Assembly: GCF_023805295.1 (NCBI RefSeq)
Contig: NZ_JAMSHT010000001.1
Span: forward strand, 744,001 to 808,000
Reading direction: 5' to 3'
Length of the DNA stretch: 64,000 bases
From: Sphingomicrobium sediminis
GTDB taxonomy: Bacteria > Pseudomonadota > Alphaproteobacteria > Sphingomonadales > Sphingomonadaceae
Each line of letters starts with the position of its first letter. Position 1 is the first letter of the stretch. The notes under the pieces are model-generated. The model did no database searches. It was not told where the DNA came from and saw only the letters and a list, made by a program, of their open reading frames with translations. A program made the translations under genes and the position numbers. Shown here piece by piece: positions 23,607-32,238 of the stretch.

Positions 23607-24916
23607 GTGGTCCGGGCTTGCAGGTCCGACAATTCCTCATCCTCGCCCTCGCCGCGGCTGACGATGGTCGCCGCAGCAAGGTCGCCGGTGACGTTCAGGG
23701 TCGTACGGCACATGTCGAGCAGGCGATCGACGCCAAGGACGATGCCGATACCTTCAGGCGGCACCCCGACCATCGCGAGGATCAGCGCGACCACGGGCAG
23801 CGAGCCCGCAGGCACACCCGCCGTCCCGATACCGCCGAGGATACACATCAGCAGCACGATGAATTGCTGCCCGATCGTCAGGTCGACACCGAAGAATTGC
23901 GCGAGGAAGAGCACCGTCACGCCTTCGAACAAGGCGGTCCCGTTCTGGTTGGCGGTCGCCCCGATGGTCAGGACGAAACGCGCCGGCGCACGCGGCAGCT
24001 TGAGATTTTCGTCGGCCACCTTGAGCGCGTAAGGAAGCGTGGCATTCGAGCTGGCGGTCGAGAAGGCGATCAGCATCGCTTCCTTGACGTTCTTGAAGAA
24101 CCAGACCGGGCTGACGCCGCCCAGAACGCGCAACACGATCGGATAGACCACGAACATGTGCACACACAAAGCGCCCACGACGACCAGCACGTAGACCAGC
24201 AAGCGCAGCAGGATGTCCCAACCGAACGCGCTAGCAAGGTTGAACATGAAACAGGCGATGGCGATCGGCGCGAGGCGGATCACCCACATGATGAGCTTCA
24301 TGGTGACGTGGAAGACGCCTTCGATGCCCTTCTGGAGGATTTCGGCTTCCTTGCTGTCGGTGAACAGCAGGCCGATGCCGAAGAACAGGGCAAAGAACAT
24401 CACCGCGAGGATGTCGTTGGCGCTCATCGCAGAGAAGACGTTGGACGGGATGATCGCCAGCACGGCATCGAGCCCGCTGGGCGTTTCCGCGTTACGCTGC
24501 AGGATCGCCCCTGCACTGTCGGCCGCATCCGCCAGCAATCCTTCGGCGACCGCACGATCGACGCCCGCGCCCGGCTGGAAGACGTTCGCCGCCACCAGCG
24601 CAATGACGACCGCGATGCTCGACAGGAGGATGGTGAGCCCCAACGTCTTGAGGCCGACGCGCTTCAGCGACCGGGCATCGCCCATTTCGGCAATGCCGAC
24701 CACCAGCGCAGAGAAGAGCAACGGGATGACCAGCATGAAGAGCAGGCGCAGGAAGACCGAGCCGATGAAGCTGGCAACATCGCTGACGGTGTCCACCCAG
24801 CCCGCATCCTGCGCGGTCATGTAGACGGCAAGACCCGCCGTCAGACCGACGAGAAAGCCGATCAGCATCTGCCACTGGAGCGGGATCCCGCCCTTCTTGG
24901 CCATCAGGTCATCCAT
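23603..24916 (-). CDS. Dicarboxylate/amino acid:cation symporter (DAACS family)
   Basis: A 437-residue inner-membrane secondary transporter of the GltP/DctA family that takes up C4-dicarboxylates or acidic amino acids with protons or sodium. About eight membrane helices are seen. The conserved parts are the serine-rich hairpin STASSNATLPYAL, the cation-site region GATANQNGTALFEG and the second hairpin GGIGTAGVPAGSLP. The last helix contains GVDRLLDMCRTTLNVTGDLAA. The exact substrate is not clear. It is coupled to the HAD gene by overlap. Confidence 0.92.
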   Translation of the reverse strand: MDDLMAKKGGIPLQWQMLIGFLVGLTAGLAVYMTAQDAGWVDTVSDVASFIGSVFLRLLFMLVIPLLFSALVVGIAEMGDARSLKRVGLKTLGLTILLSSIAVVIALVAANVFQPGAGVDRAVAEGLLADAADSAGAILQRNAETPSGLDAVLAIIPSNVFSAMSANDILAVMFFALFFGIGLLFTDSKEAEILQKGIEGVFHVTMKLIMWVIRLAPIAIACFMFNLASAFGWDILLRLLVYVLVVVGALCVHMFVVYPIVLRVLGGVSPVWFFKNVKEAMLIAFSTASSNATLPYALKVADENLKLPRAPARFVLTIGATANQNGTALFEGVTVLFLAQFFGVDLTIGQQFIVLLMCILGGIGTAGVPAGSLPVVALILAMVGVPPEGIGIVLGVDRLLDMCRTTLNVTGDLAAATIVSRGEGEDEELSDLQARTT

Positions 24917-24979
24917 GGAAATTCATCCCCCAAATTCATGTTCGCGCGGGACCATCCCCGCCAGCGCGGACAAGGTCAA

Positions 24980-25600
24980 CTAGGCATAGTCATATTCGCC
25001 GCCACGTGCGAGCGCGCGCTGGTAGGCAGGCCGCTCATGGCACTTGTTCAGCCATGCCGTGATGTTCGGATAGCGATCATCGAGGCCGGCGCGCGACTGT
25101 GCCGCTTCGAGCGGGAAGCTCATCATCATGTCGGCGGCCGTGAGATCGGGGCCGGCAAACCATCCACGCGACGACAGTTCGCGATCAAGGAAGCCGAAAT
25201 GCTCGGCCAGCATGCCACGAAGCGGCTTGCGCGCTGGGAAACCGAGCAGTCCAAGCTTGTTGACGATGAGCATGCCGAACAAGGGCGGCATCAGCGAGCC
25301 TTCGGCATAATGCATGTAGAAATTGTAGTGGCGCGCGAGCACCGGATCGTCCGGCGCACCGAAGCGGCCCTTCTTGCCGACCAGATGCTCCATGATTGCC
25401 GCGCTTTCGCCGATCACTACCTGATCCTCTTCGATCAGCGGCGATTTGCCGAGCGGATGCACTTTCTTGAGAGAGGCGGGCGCCCGCATCGTCTTCGGAT
25501 CGCGCTCATATCGCTTGATCTCATAGTCGAGACCTAATTCCTCGAGCAGCCAGAGAATGCGCTGCGAACGACTGTTATTGAGATGATGGACGATGATCAT
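24980..25600 (-). CDS. Glutathione S-transferase family protein
   Basis: A 206-residue GST-fold protein. The N-terminal thioredoxin-like half shows NSRSQRILWLLEELGLDYEI and the cis-Pro/glutathione-binding region GKSPLIEEDQVVIGESAAIM. The helical C-terminal half contains the N-capping motif-like DLTAADMMMSFPLE. A Ser/Arg pair after the first strand suggests a Ser-type GST, but the acceptor substrate is unknown. It overlaps the M24 peptidase gene by 4 nt. Confidence 0.9.
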   Translation of the reverse strand: MIIVHHLNNSRSQRILWLLEELGLDYEIKRYERDPKTMRAPASLKKVHPLGKSPLIEEDQVVIGESAAIMEHLVGKKGRFGAPDDPVLARHYNFYMHYAEGSLMPPLFGMLIVNKLGLLGFPARKPLRGMLAEHFGFLDRELSSRGWFAGPDLTAADMMMSFPLEAAQSRAGLDDRYPNITAWLNKCHERPAYQRALARGGEYDYA

Positions 25601-26865
25601 ACGGGGTCTCCCATGCGACCCAACGGGTCATCGAGGCTGGTCGGCGGGACGGTGAACCATTTAGGACCCGTCTCGCCCATGTAGAAACAGTCTTCGAGGC
25701 GAACCCCGAATTTGCCCGGCAGGTAAATGCCCGGCTCATTGGAAAAACACATGCCGGGTGCGAGCTTCTCGGTCTCGCCGCGGACCAGGTTGACGGGTTC
25801 GTGCCCCTGCATCCCGATCCCGTGTCCCGTGCGGTGCGATAGGCCCGGCAGTTCATAGTCCGGACCGTAGCCCCAGCTTTCATAGGCGGCGCGGACGGCG
25901 TCATCGACCGATCCGGCGGACTGGCCGATCTTGAGCGCTTTCCAGGCGACCTGTTGGCCGGCGGCGACCTGGTCCCAGACCCGGCGCTGCTGCGCCGACG
26001 GCGTGCCGAGCACCCAGGTCCGCGAAATGTCCGATTGATAGCCATGGACCGAACAACCCGTATCCACGAGGACGATATCGCCCTGCCCCAGCACCTGTTC
26101 GCGCCCAGTGCCGTGCGGAAGCGCAGCATCGGGGCCGAACAGGACAAGCGCCCACGGTCGCGAACCGCCGAGGCGGACCTGCTCGCTCGTCAGCATCGCG
26201 CGGACGTCGCGGCCGGTCATACCCGGCTCCATTCGGTCGATGACGTTGCCGATTGCGGTCAGCGTGATGTGATTGGCCGCACGCATGAGGCGCAACTCAT
26301 TGTCGGACTTGTACATGCGGCAGCCGCGGACCACCGGATTGGCGCTGACGACCCTTGCGCCGCGTAGCTCAGACTGCAGCTTGTCGACGAGAAAATAGCG
26401 ATTGGTTTCCTCCATCCCGATCTTCTCGCCCTCGAGCCCGAGTTCGCGAAGATAGCCGACGACGACCGACAGCGGCTCGACATGCTCGTGCCAGGTACGG
26501 ATTTCGGCATCCACGGCCAGCGTCTCGGCCACTGACGGCTTCTCGAAGAAGGGCGTGACGATGATGGGCTTGCCTTCGGCCGGGATAAGCGCGCCCGTAA
26601 GGCGTTCGGAGCGGCCCCACTGCACGCCAGTGAAATAGTCGAGGCTCGGCCCGCTCTCGACAAGGATTGCTCCAATGCCATGGTCGCGCATCAAGCGCTG
26701 TGCCTTGGCGATACGTAGGCCGCGCTCTTCGGGCGTGATCGCAGGCGGAATGACGATGTCGGTCAGGACAGGCTGTTTCGTCACCGCAGCACCTGCCGCG
26801 CCTGCCAATCCGGCGACACCCAAGGCAGCGCTCCCGGCTATCAATTCGCGTCGGTCGATTTTCAT
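25597..26865 (-). CDS. M24 family metallopeptidase (Xaa-Pro peptidase-like), probably exported
   Basis: A 422-residue creatinase/aminopeptidase-P-like protein. A twin-arginine type signal (DRRELIAG, then an Ala/Gly-rich hydrophobic stretch to about residue 27) suggests Tat export. The metal ligands of the pita-bread fold are visible: VDTGCS (D), DISRTW (D), HRTGHGIG (H), SNEPGIY (E) and RLEDC (E). The N-terminal domain is of creatinase type. The substrate is probably a proline-containing peptide in the periplasm. It is coupled to the GST gene. Confidence 0.88.
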   Translation of the reverse strand: MKIDRRELIAGSAALGVAGLAGAAGAAVTKQPVLTDIVIPPAITPEERGLRIAKAQRLMRDHGIGAILVESGPSLDYFTGVQWGRSERLTGALIPAEGKPIIVTPFFEKPSVAETLAVDAEIRTWHEHVEPLSVVVGYLRELGLEGEKIGMEETNRYFLVDKLQSELRGARVVSANPVVRGCRMYKSDNELRLMRAANHITLTAIGNVIDRMEPGMTGRDVRAMLTSEQVRLGGSRPWALVLFGPDAALPHGTGREQVLGQGDIVLVDTGCSVHGYQSDISRTWVLGTPSAQQRRVWDQVAAGQQVAWKALKIGQSAGSVDDAVRAAYESWGYGPDYELPGLSHRTGHGIGMQGHEPVNLVRGETEKLAPGMCFSNEPGIYLPGKFGVRLEDCFYMGETGPKWFTVPPTSLDDPLGRMGDPV

Positions 26866-26942
26866 GAAACGGTCCTGCCCCGGTCGATTTGTGATTGCGA
26901 AGCTTGTTGCATGTCGAGCCGCGATGCGCCAACCCCCTCGCG

Positions 26943-28205
26943 ATGGATGCGACGCCCTCTCAAAAGACCAAGCGCAAGGTCAGCGAACGAGAGATCGTCG
27001 CCCTTCTCGCCAGCTTCATGGCGCTCAATGCCTTTGCGCTCGACACGATGCTGCCGGCCCTGCCTGACATCGGCCTCATTTTCGGGCTGATCGAAGCAAA
27101 CAGCGTCCAGCTCGTCATCGTCGCCTACACGTTCGGTTTTGGCGCGAGCCAGCTCTTCTGGGGACCGCTCGCCGACCGGTTCGGACGCAAGCGCATCCTG
27201 ACTGCCGGTGTCGCCGGTTATGTCGGTTTCGCATTGGTGTGCGCCCTGGCGCCGACCTTCGCCGTCCTTGTCGCTGCGCGGTTCATGATGGGTTTCTGCG
27301 GCGCGATCAGCCGCGTCCTCGTCACCGCAATCGTGCGCGATTTGTACGAAGGCGAGGCAATGGCGCGGATCATGAGCCTGACCTTCATGGTCTTCATGGT
27401 GGTGCCGGTCATGGCGCCAAGTATCGGGCAGGTGATCCTGCTGGGCTTCGAATGGCGCGCCATCTTTTTTGCGCTTGCCGCTTATGGCGCCATCGTCCTT
27501 GTCTGGGGCGGGCTGCGACTTCCCGAGACCCTGCATCCCGAACATCGCCGCAGCCTCGATGCCGTCGTCATCGGCCGGGCGATCATCGCCACCATCGTCG
27601 ACCGCTTGTCGCGCGGCTACACAATTGCGCTGGGCTTCGTCTTTGGCTGCCTCATCGCCTATCTCGCTTCGATCCCGCAGATCCTCGGCGAGATTTTCGC
27701 CAGGCCCGAGGCGATTGGCTGGGTCTTCGCTGCCGTCGCAGCACCCATGGGTGTCGCCAGCTGGGGCAATAGCCGCATCGTCGGACGCTTCGGCCTTCGC
27801 CGCGTCGGTCATTCCGGCATCATCGGTTTCGCTGCCGCCTCGATCGCGCATCTGATATGGCATCTGGCCTTCGGATCGACGCTGGCGAGCTTCGTCATCT
27901 TCATGGCGATCATCCTGACGAGCTTTGCTTTCACGGCGGCCAATCTCGGCACCCTGGCCATGACCAACATGGCACCCATTGCCGGTACGGCCAGCTCGGT
28001 CCAAGGCACGTTCAGCACAATCTGGGCGGCGGTCTTTGGATTGGTGATCGGACAGATGTTCGATGGTTCGCTCATTCCCATCCTGCTGGCCTTTGCCGGG
28101 GCTGGCGCAATGGCTTTCCTGCTCATCCTGTGGACCGAGCATGGACGATTGTTCGAGACCGGCACCCGCCGCCAGCAAGCCGACTGCCACCCCGTCGACT
28201 GCTGA
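26943..28205 (+). CDS. MFS transporter, Bcr/CflA (drug resistance) type
   Basis: A 420-residue major facilitator with 12 predicted helices. The motif A loop is GPLADRFGRKRIL after helix 2, and helix 1 reads FMALNAFALDTMLPALPDI, typical of the Bcr/CflA subfamily of proton-driven exporters. The C-terminal tail ends in a Cys/His-rich stretch (QQADCHPVDC) not usual for the family. It starts at the ATG giving MDATPSQK, 77 nt from the divergent M24 gene. The exported compound is unknown. Confidence 0.9.
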   Translation: MDATPSQKTKRKVSEREIVALLASFMALNAFALDTMLPALPDIGLIFGLIEANSVQLVIVAYTFGFGASQLFWGPLADRFGRKRILTAGVAGYVGFALVCALAPTFAVLVAARFMMGFCGAISRVLVTAIVRDLYEGEAMARIMSLTFMVFMVVPVMAPSIGQVILLGFEWRAIFFALAAYGAIVLVWGGLRLPETLHPEHRRSLDAVVIGRAIIATIVDRLSRGYTIALGFVFGCLIAYLASIPQILGEIFARPEAIGWVFAAVAAPMGVASWGNSRIVGRFGLRRVGHSGIIGFAAASIAHLIWHLAFGSTLASFVIFMAIILTSFAFTAANLGTLAMTNMAPIAGTASSVQGTFSTIWAAVFGLVIGQMFDGSLIPILLAFAGAGAMAFLLILWTEHGRLFETGTRRQQADCHPVDC

Positions 28206-28207
28206 AC

Positions 28208-28239
28208 CAAAAAAGGGAGGCCGCATCTCGCGACCTCCC
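28208..28239 (-). terminator. Rho-independent terminator of recA
   Basis: Minus-strand GGGAGG (28239-28234) pairs with CCTCCC (28220-28215), the inner bases CGC/GCG extend the stem, and six T residues follow (28214-28209). It starts 27 nt after the recA stop. The plus strand of the hairpin could also slow the convergent MFS transcript, but there the T-run is poor. Confidence 0.8.
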
Positions 28240-28265
28240 CTTCCTGTTCTATATTGCGATGCGAC

Positions 28266-29339
28266 TTAGGCGTCGTCCGGTTCGGGTCCGGTCATCATCG
28301 CTTCTTCAAGCTCGTCCTTACGGTTGCCGCGGATCGCCGCTTCGATCTCGGCAGCCATTTCCGGATTTTCCTTGAGGAACGTCTTGGCATTTTCGCGGCC
28401 CTGGCCGATCCGGGTGCTGTTATAGCTGAACCAGCTGCCCGACTTTTCGACCAACCCGGCCTTCACGCCGAGATCGAGAATTTCGCCAAGCTTGGAAATA
28501 CCTTCGCCATACATGATGTCGAATTCGACCTGCTTGAAAGGCGGTGCGACCTTGTTCTTCACCACCTTCACGCGGGTCGAGTTGCCGATAATATCGTCGC
28601 GATCCTTGATCTGGCCGGTGCGACGAATGTCGAGACGCACCGAGGCGTAGAATTTGAGCGCATTGCCGCCGGTGGTCGTTTCCGGATTGCCGTACATCAC
28701 GCCGATCTTCATGCGCACCTGGTTGATGAAGATGACCGTCGTCTTCGAACGGTTGATCGAACCGGTCAGCTTGCGCAGCGCTTGGCTCATCAAGCGGGCC
28801 TGCAGGCCGACATGGCTGTCGCCCATCTCGCCTTCGATTTCAGCACGCGGCACGAGCGCGGCAACGGAGTCCACGACGAGGACGTCGATAGCGTTGGAGC
28901 GCACCAGCGTGTCGACGATCTCCAGCGCCTGCTCGCCCGTATCGGGCTGCGAGACGATCAGTTCGTCAATATCGACACCGAGCTTCTTGGCATAGACGGG
29001 GTCCAACGCATGTTCTGCGTCGACGAAGGCCGCCGTGCCGCCATCCTTCTGCGCCTCGGCAATGGCATGGAGCGCGAGCGTCGTCTTGCCCGAGCTTTCC
29101 GGCCCGTAAATCTCGACGATGCGGCCGCGCGGGATTCCGCCGATGCCCAGCGCAATGTCGAGCCCGAGGCTGCCGGTCGACACGCTGTCGATCTCGATCT
29201 TCTCGCGGCTGCCCAGCTTCATGGCCGAGCCCTTGCCGAACGCCCGATCGATTTGCGCCAGCGCTGCATCGAGCGCCTTCTGACGGTCACTACTCACTTT
29301 GTCTTTCCCCGCATCTACGACTTTCAACTGCGCTGCCAT
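28266..29339 (-). CDS. recA: Recombinase RecA
   Basis: RecA forms filaments on single-stranded DNA, catalyses strand exchange and activates LexA self-cleavage. The 357-residue protein has Walker [11 protein letters not shown] (79-88), Walker [10 protein letters not shown], and loop L2 around [20 protein letters not shown]. The acidic C-terminus ([13 protein letters not shown]) is normal. It starts at ATG and lies downstream of a response-regulator gene. A LexA box 76 nt upstream indicates SOS control. Confidence 0.97.
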   Translation of the reverse strand: MAAQLKVVDAGKDKVSSDRQKALDAALAQIDRAFGKGSAMKLGSREKIEIDSVSTGSLGLDIALGIGGIPRGRIVEIYGPESSGKTTLALHAIAEAQKDGGTAAFVDAEHALDPVYAKKLGVDIDELIVSQPDTGEQALEIVDTLVRSNAIDVLVVDSVAALVPRAEIEGEMGDSHVGLQARLMSQALRKLTGSINRSKTTVIFINQVRMKIGVMYGNPETTTGGNALKFYASVRLDIRRTGQIKDRDDIIGNSTRVKVVKNKVAPPFKQVEFDIMYGEGISKLGEILDLGVKAGLVEKSGSWFSYNSTRIGQGRENAKTFLKENPEMAAEIEAAIRGNRKDELEEAMMTGPEPDDA

Positions 29340-29414
29340 GGTCCATCCCCTTTCGTCAACACACGCCGTCTGGAACGGCTTCGATTGTCAGGATGTACCT
29401 TATTTGTTCCGCAA

Positions 29415-29429
29415 GAACAAGAGTGGAAC
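29415..29429 (-). promoter_or_regulatory. LexA (SOS) box of recA
   Basis: On the minus strand GTTC-CACTCTT-GTTC is a perfect match to GTTC-N7-GTTC, the direct-repeat SOS box of alphaproteobacteria. It lies in the 93-nt gap between the response-regulator stop and recA, 76 nt before the recA start codon. Confidence 0.82.
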
Positions 29430-29432
29430 GGG

Positions 29433-29798
29433 TTAGGCCGCCCGGGACGGTGCAAGCTGTTCCAAAACAGGGGAAATCGAGTCCATCGTAAACGGTTTGG
29501 ACAGCGTCGGAATATTCGCAAACGCAGCGGGCGGCGGCGTCACATGGCCGCCCGTTGCCAGCGCGAAGGCAATGCCGGCATCGGCGAGTCGCTCGGCCAC
29601 TGGCCAGACCGCCTCACCGCCCAGATTGACGTCGAGAATGGCAAGATCGAACCCGCCCGCCTCGCAAGCGGCCAATGCGCTCGGCACGGTTTCGCACACC
29701 GCGACCGCACGATGGCCGAGCTGATCGAGGAAATCCTCGAGCATCATGCCGATCAGCGGCTCGTCCTCGACGACAAGAATGTTGAGTGCTTGCCCCAT
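29433..29798 (-). CDS. Single-domain response regulator
   Basis: A 121-residue receiver domain with acidic residues E11-D12, phospho-acceptor D56 (AILDVNLGGE), a switch Thr in LATGGH and K101 in LSKPF. No output domain is attached, as in CheY or DivK-like proteins. It is 39 nt downstream of cckA on the same strand, so it may be a CckA-linked phosphate sink or part of a separate pathway. The longer reading from 29834 is less likely because MGQALNILVVEDEP is a standard receiver start. Confidence 0.82.
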   Translation of the reverse strand: MGQALNILVVEDEPLIGMMLEDFLDQLGHRAVAVCETVPSALAACEAGGFDLAILDVNLGGEAVWPVAERLADAGIAFALATGGHVTPPPAAFANIPTLSKPFTMDSISPVLEQLAPSRAA

Positions 29799-29837
29799 AA
29801 GCGAAGATGATAGTGACACGCCCGAAAAGCGCAAAGA

Positions 29838-32237
29838 CTATTTGTCGGCCAGTACCTTACGCACCGCTTCGGCCAATTCCTGCACGCTGAAAGGTTTGGG
29901 CAGGAAGTCGACATTGTCGATATCGATCGACTTTCTCAGCTGCTCCTCGGCATAACCCGACATGAAGAGTATCGGCAGGTCGGGCCGGTCCTTGCGCGCC
30001 TCGCGGCCCATGGTCGGTCCGTCCATCAGCGGCATAACGACGTCGGAAACGAGAAGCGATACCTCGTCGGCATCCTCGAGCAGCTCGAGCGCTTCCTCGC
30101 CATTATTGGCGGTCAGCACGGTATAGCCGTGACGGGCGAGCGCGCGTTCGGCGACAGTGCGGACCATCGGCTCGTCCTCGACCAAGAGGATCGTGCCCGA
30201 GCCCCACAATTCGCTGCTTTCGTCCGGCGCCTTGCCGGCAGGGCGCGCCTTGTCCTCTTCGGCGACCTCGTGGACCGGCAGGTAGATGACGAAGCTCGTC
30301 CCCTTCCCCACCTTGCTGTCGGCAAAGATGAAGCCGCCCGACTGCTTGACGATCCCGTAGACGGTCGAGAGGCCAAGACCGGTGCCCTTGCCGACTTCCT
30401 TGGTCGTGAAGAAGGGCTCGAAAATCTTGCCGAGCACGGCAGGGGGAATGCCAGAGCCGGTGTCGGTGATCGACAGCGCCGAATAATCGGCAACGGGCAG
30501 GATCTCGCTGCCAAGGTCGGCAACCTGCTCGGCGCGCACCGAATAAGTCTGAATGGTGAGCGTACCCCCGCCATTGTCGAGCATCGCATCGCGCGCATTC
30601 ACGGCGAGATTGACGATGACCTGCTCGAGCTGGCCCGGGTCGGCGCGCACCAAGCCGACATCGCGGCCATGCTTCACCTTCAATTCGACCGTCTCACCAA
30701 GCAGGCGCTTCAACAGGTGCGAGACTTCGGCGACCACGTCGGCCAACTGAAGCACCTGCGGCCGCAAGGTCTGCTGGCGCGAAAAGGCCAGCAATTGGCG
30801 CGTCAGGCCGGCGGCGCGGTTCGAGTTCGACTTGATCTGCTGGATATCGTCATAATCGCTGTCGCCCGGCGTATGGCGCATCAGCATGAGGTCGCAATGG
30901 CCGAGGATGGCGGTCAGGATATTGTTGAAGTCGTGCGCCACGCCGCCGGCAAGCTGGCCGACTGCCTGCATCTTGGTGGCCTGCGCAATCTGGCGCTTGA
31001 GTTTGGCCTCTTCGCTATTGTCCTTGAGCAGCAGCAACACGGCAGCATCGCCGATACCGCGCAGGCCCGCGACCGTCAGCGCCACCGGCTCCTTGGGATT
31101 GCGCGCGAGGCGGACGGCGATATCGGCGGACATTGCTGGACCACGCGAATTGCGGCGTACCGCATCGGCGACCGCGGCCTTGTCTTCCTTGACGACGAGG
31201 TCGCCCGGATAGCTCGGCATTTTGTCCTGATCGATCCCCCCAGCCTGGCGGAAGGCGCGGTTCATGGTGAGGAAGCGGCCATCGCGATCAACCAGCGCCA
31301 GTCCGAGCGGGAGGAGTTCGAGCAGGACCTGGACATTCTCGCTGGCGGTGACACCCGACAATTCGCTGGCGTCGAAGAGCAGCAATGTCCCAGCACCGTC
31401 ATCCTTCAACGGGTCGATCGGCACATGGACACCGCGCAGCGATGGAGACTGGTCCCCCTCCGCGATGATACGGAGCAGCCCGTCTTCCGACTGCGAGAGG
31501 ATGGTGGTCAGCGCGGGTGCCTTGCCGCGCACGCCGACAAGGATGCGCTCGGCGAACAGCGGGTTGGAGGCAATGACATTGCCCTCATCGTCGAGCGTGG
31601 CCGCCAAAACGCCTGCCGCTGCGAGACGGGTCCCCGTATCGCCGCCGATACGTCCCGCCACGACCTCGAGATGATCAGGAGCCGCACGCTCGCAGAAGCT
31701 CCACAAGAGAAGCGTTTCGCCGCCAGTGCCCACACGCCGCACAACATAATCGAGCGAATCCTTATCGCCATCGGCGCGCAACTCCGCCTGGCCGCTTCGC
31801 AACGCAGCCTCGCGGGCCAGCGCTAGCGGATGACCATCTTCCTCGGCATCGCCCAAGCCTTGCAGCGGATCACTGGCCTCGAAACGACGACCATATTGGC
31901 GATTGGCGAGCAGGACTTGGCCACGGCTGTCGGTAATGGCCGCTGCATCTTCCGCGAGCTGCAGGGCAGCAGCGGCAAGCGCGAATTCTTCATTGGGCGT
32001 TGCGGGCTGTGCGGCCAGCGACGCCGCGTCGCTCGGCGCGGGGCCGCGCCAGAAGCGCCAGGCCGCGATCGAAATCACCCCACCGGCCAACAGGGCCAGC
32101 GCCAGCGGCCAGCGTGCATCGCCGGCCAGCAAAAGCGCCAATGTCACCACCACCGCACCGACGAGCCCGGGCCCCAGCCATTTCAGGCTGGTATCGAGCG
32201 GCCCGGGATCGACCAGTGCGGCGTGGCGATCGAGCAT
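29838..32237 (-). CDS. cckA: Cell-cycle hybrid histidine kinase CckA
   Basis: CckA phosphorylates ChpT and thereby CtrA, or drains phosphate back, to set the cell-cycle state. The 799-residue protein has two N-terminal membrane helices (about 20-62) and PAS-like regions at about 90-400. It has an HisKA domain with H435 ([13 protein letters not shown]), an ATPase domain ([28 protein letters not shown]) and a C-terminal receiver with D732 and K781. The start is 1 nt after the M13 peptidase stop, so the two are probably co-transcribed. Confidence 0.92.
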   Translation of the reverse strand: MLDRHAALVDPGPLDTSLKWLGPGLVGAVVVTLALLLAGDARWPLALALLAGGVISIAAWRFWRGPAPSDAASLAAQPATPNEEFALAAAALQLAEDAAAITDSRGQVLLANRQYGRRFEASDPLQGLGDAEEDGHPLALAREAALRSGQAELRADGDKDSLDYVVRRVGTGGETLLLWSFCERAAPDHLEVVAGRIGGDTGTRLAAAGVLAATLDDEGNVIASNPLFAERILVGVRGKAPALTTILSQSEDGLLRIIAEGDQSPSLRGVHVPIDPLKDDGAGTLLLFDASELSGVTASENVQVLLELLPLGLALVDRDGRFLTMNRAFRQAGGIDQDKMPSYPGDLVVKEDKAAVADAVRRNSRGPAMSADIAVRLARNPKEPVALTVAGLRGIGDAAVLLLLKDNSEEAKLKRQIAQATKMQAVGQLAGGVAHDFNNILTAILGHCDLMLMRHTPGDSDYDDIQQIKSNSNRAAGLTRQLLAFSRQQTLRPQVLQLADVVAEVSHLLKRLLGETVELKVKHGRDVGLVRADPGQLEQVIVNLAVNARDAMLDNGGGTLTIQTYSVRAEQVADLGSEILPVADYSALSITDTGSGIPPAVLGKIFEPFFTTKEVGKGTGLGLSTVYGIVKQSGGFIFADSKVGKGTSFVIYLPVHEVAEEDKARPAGKAPDESSELWGSGTILLVEDEPMVRTVAERALARHGYTVLTANNGEEALELLEDADEVSLLVSDVVMPLMDGPTMGREARKDRPDLPILFMSGYAEEQLRKSIDIDNVDFLPKPFSVQELAEAVRKVLADK

Positions 32238-32238
32238 G

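Noticed and set aside
28254-29810. Plus-strand open frame of 518 codons opposite recA
   Set aside because: It lies antisense to recA and the response regulator, which are unmistakable. The translated sequence shows no known motif.
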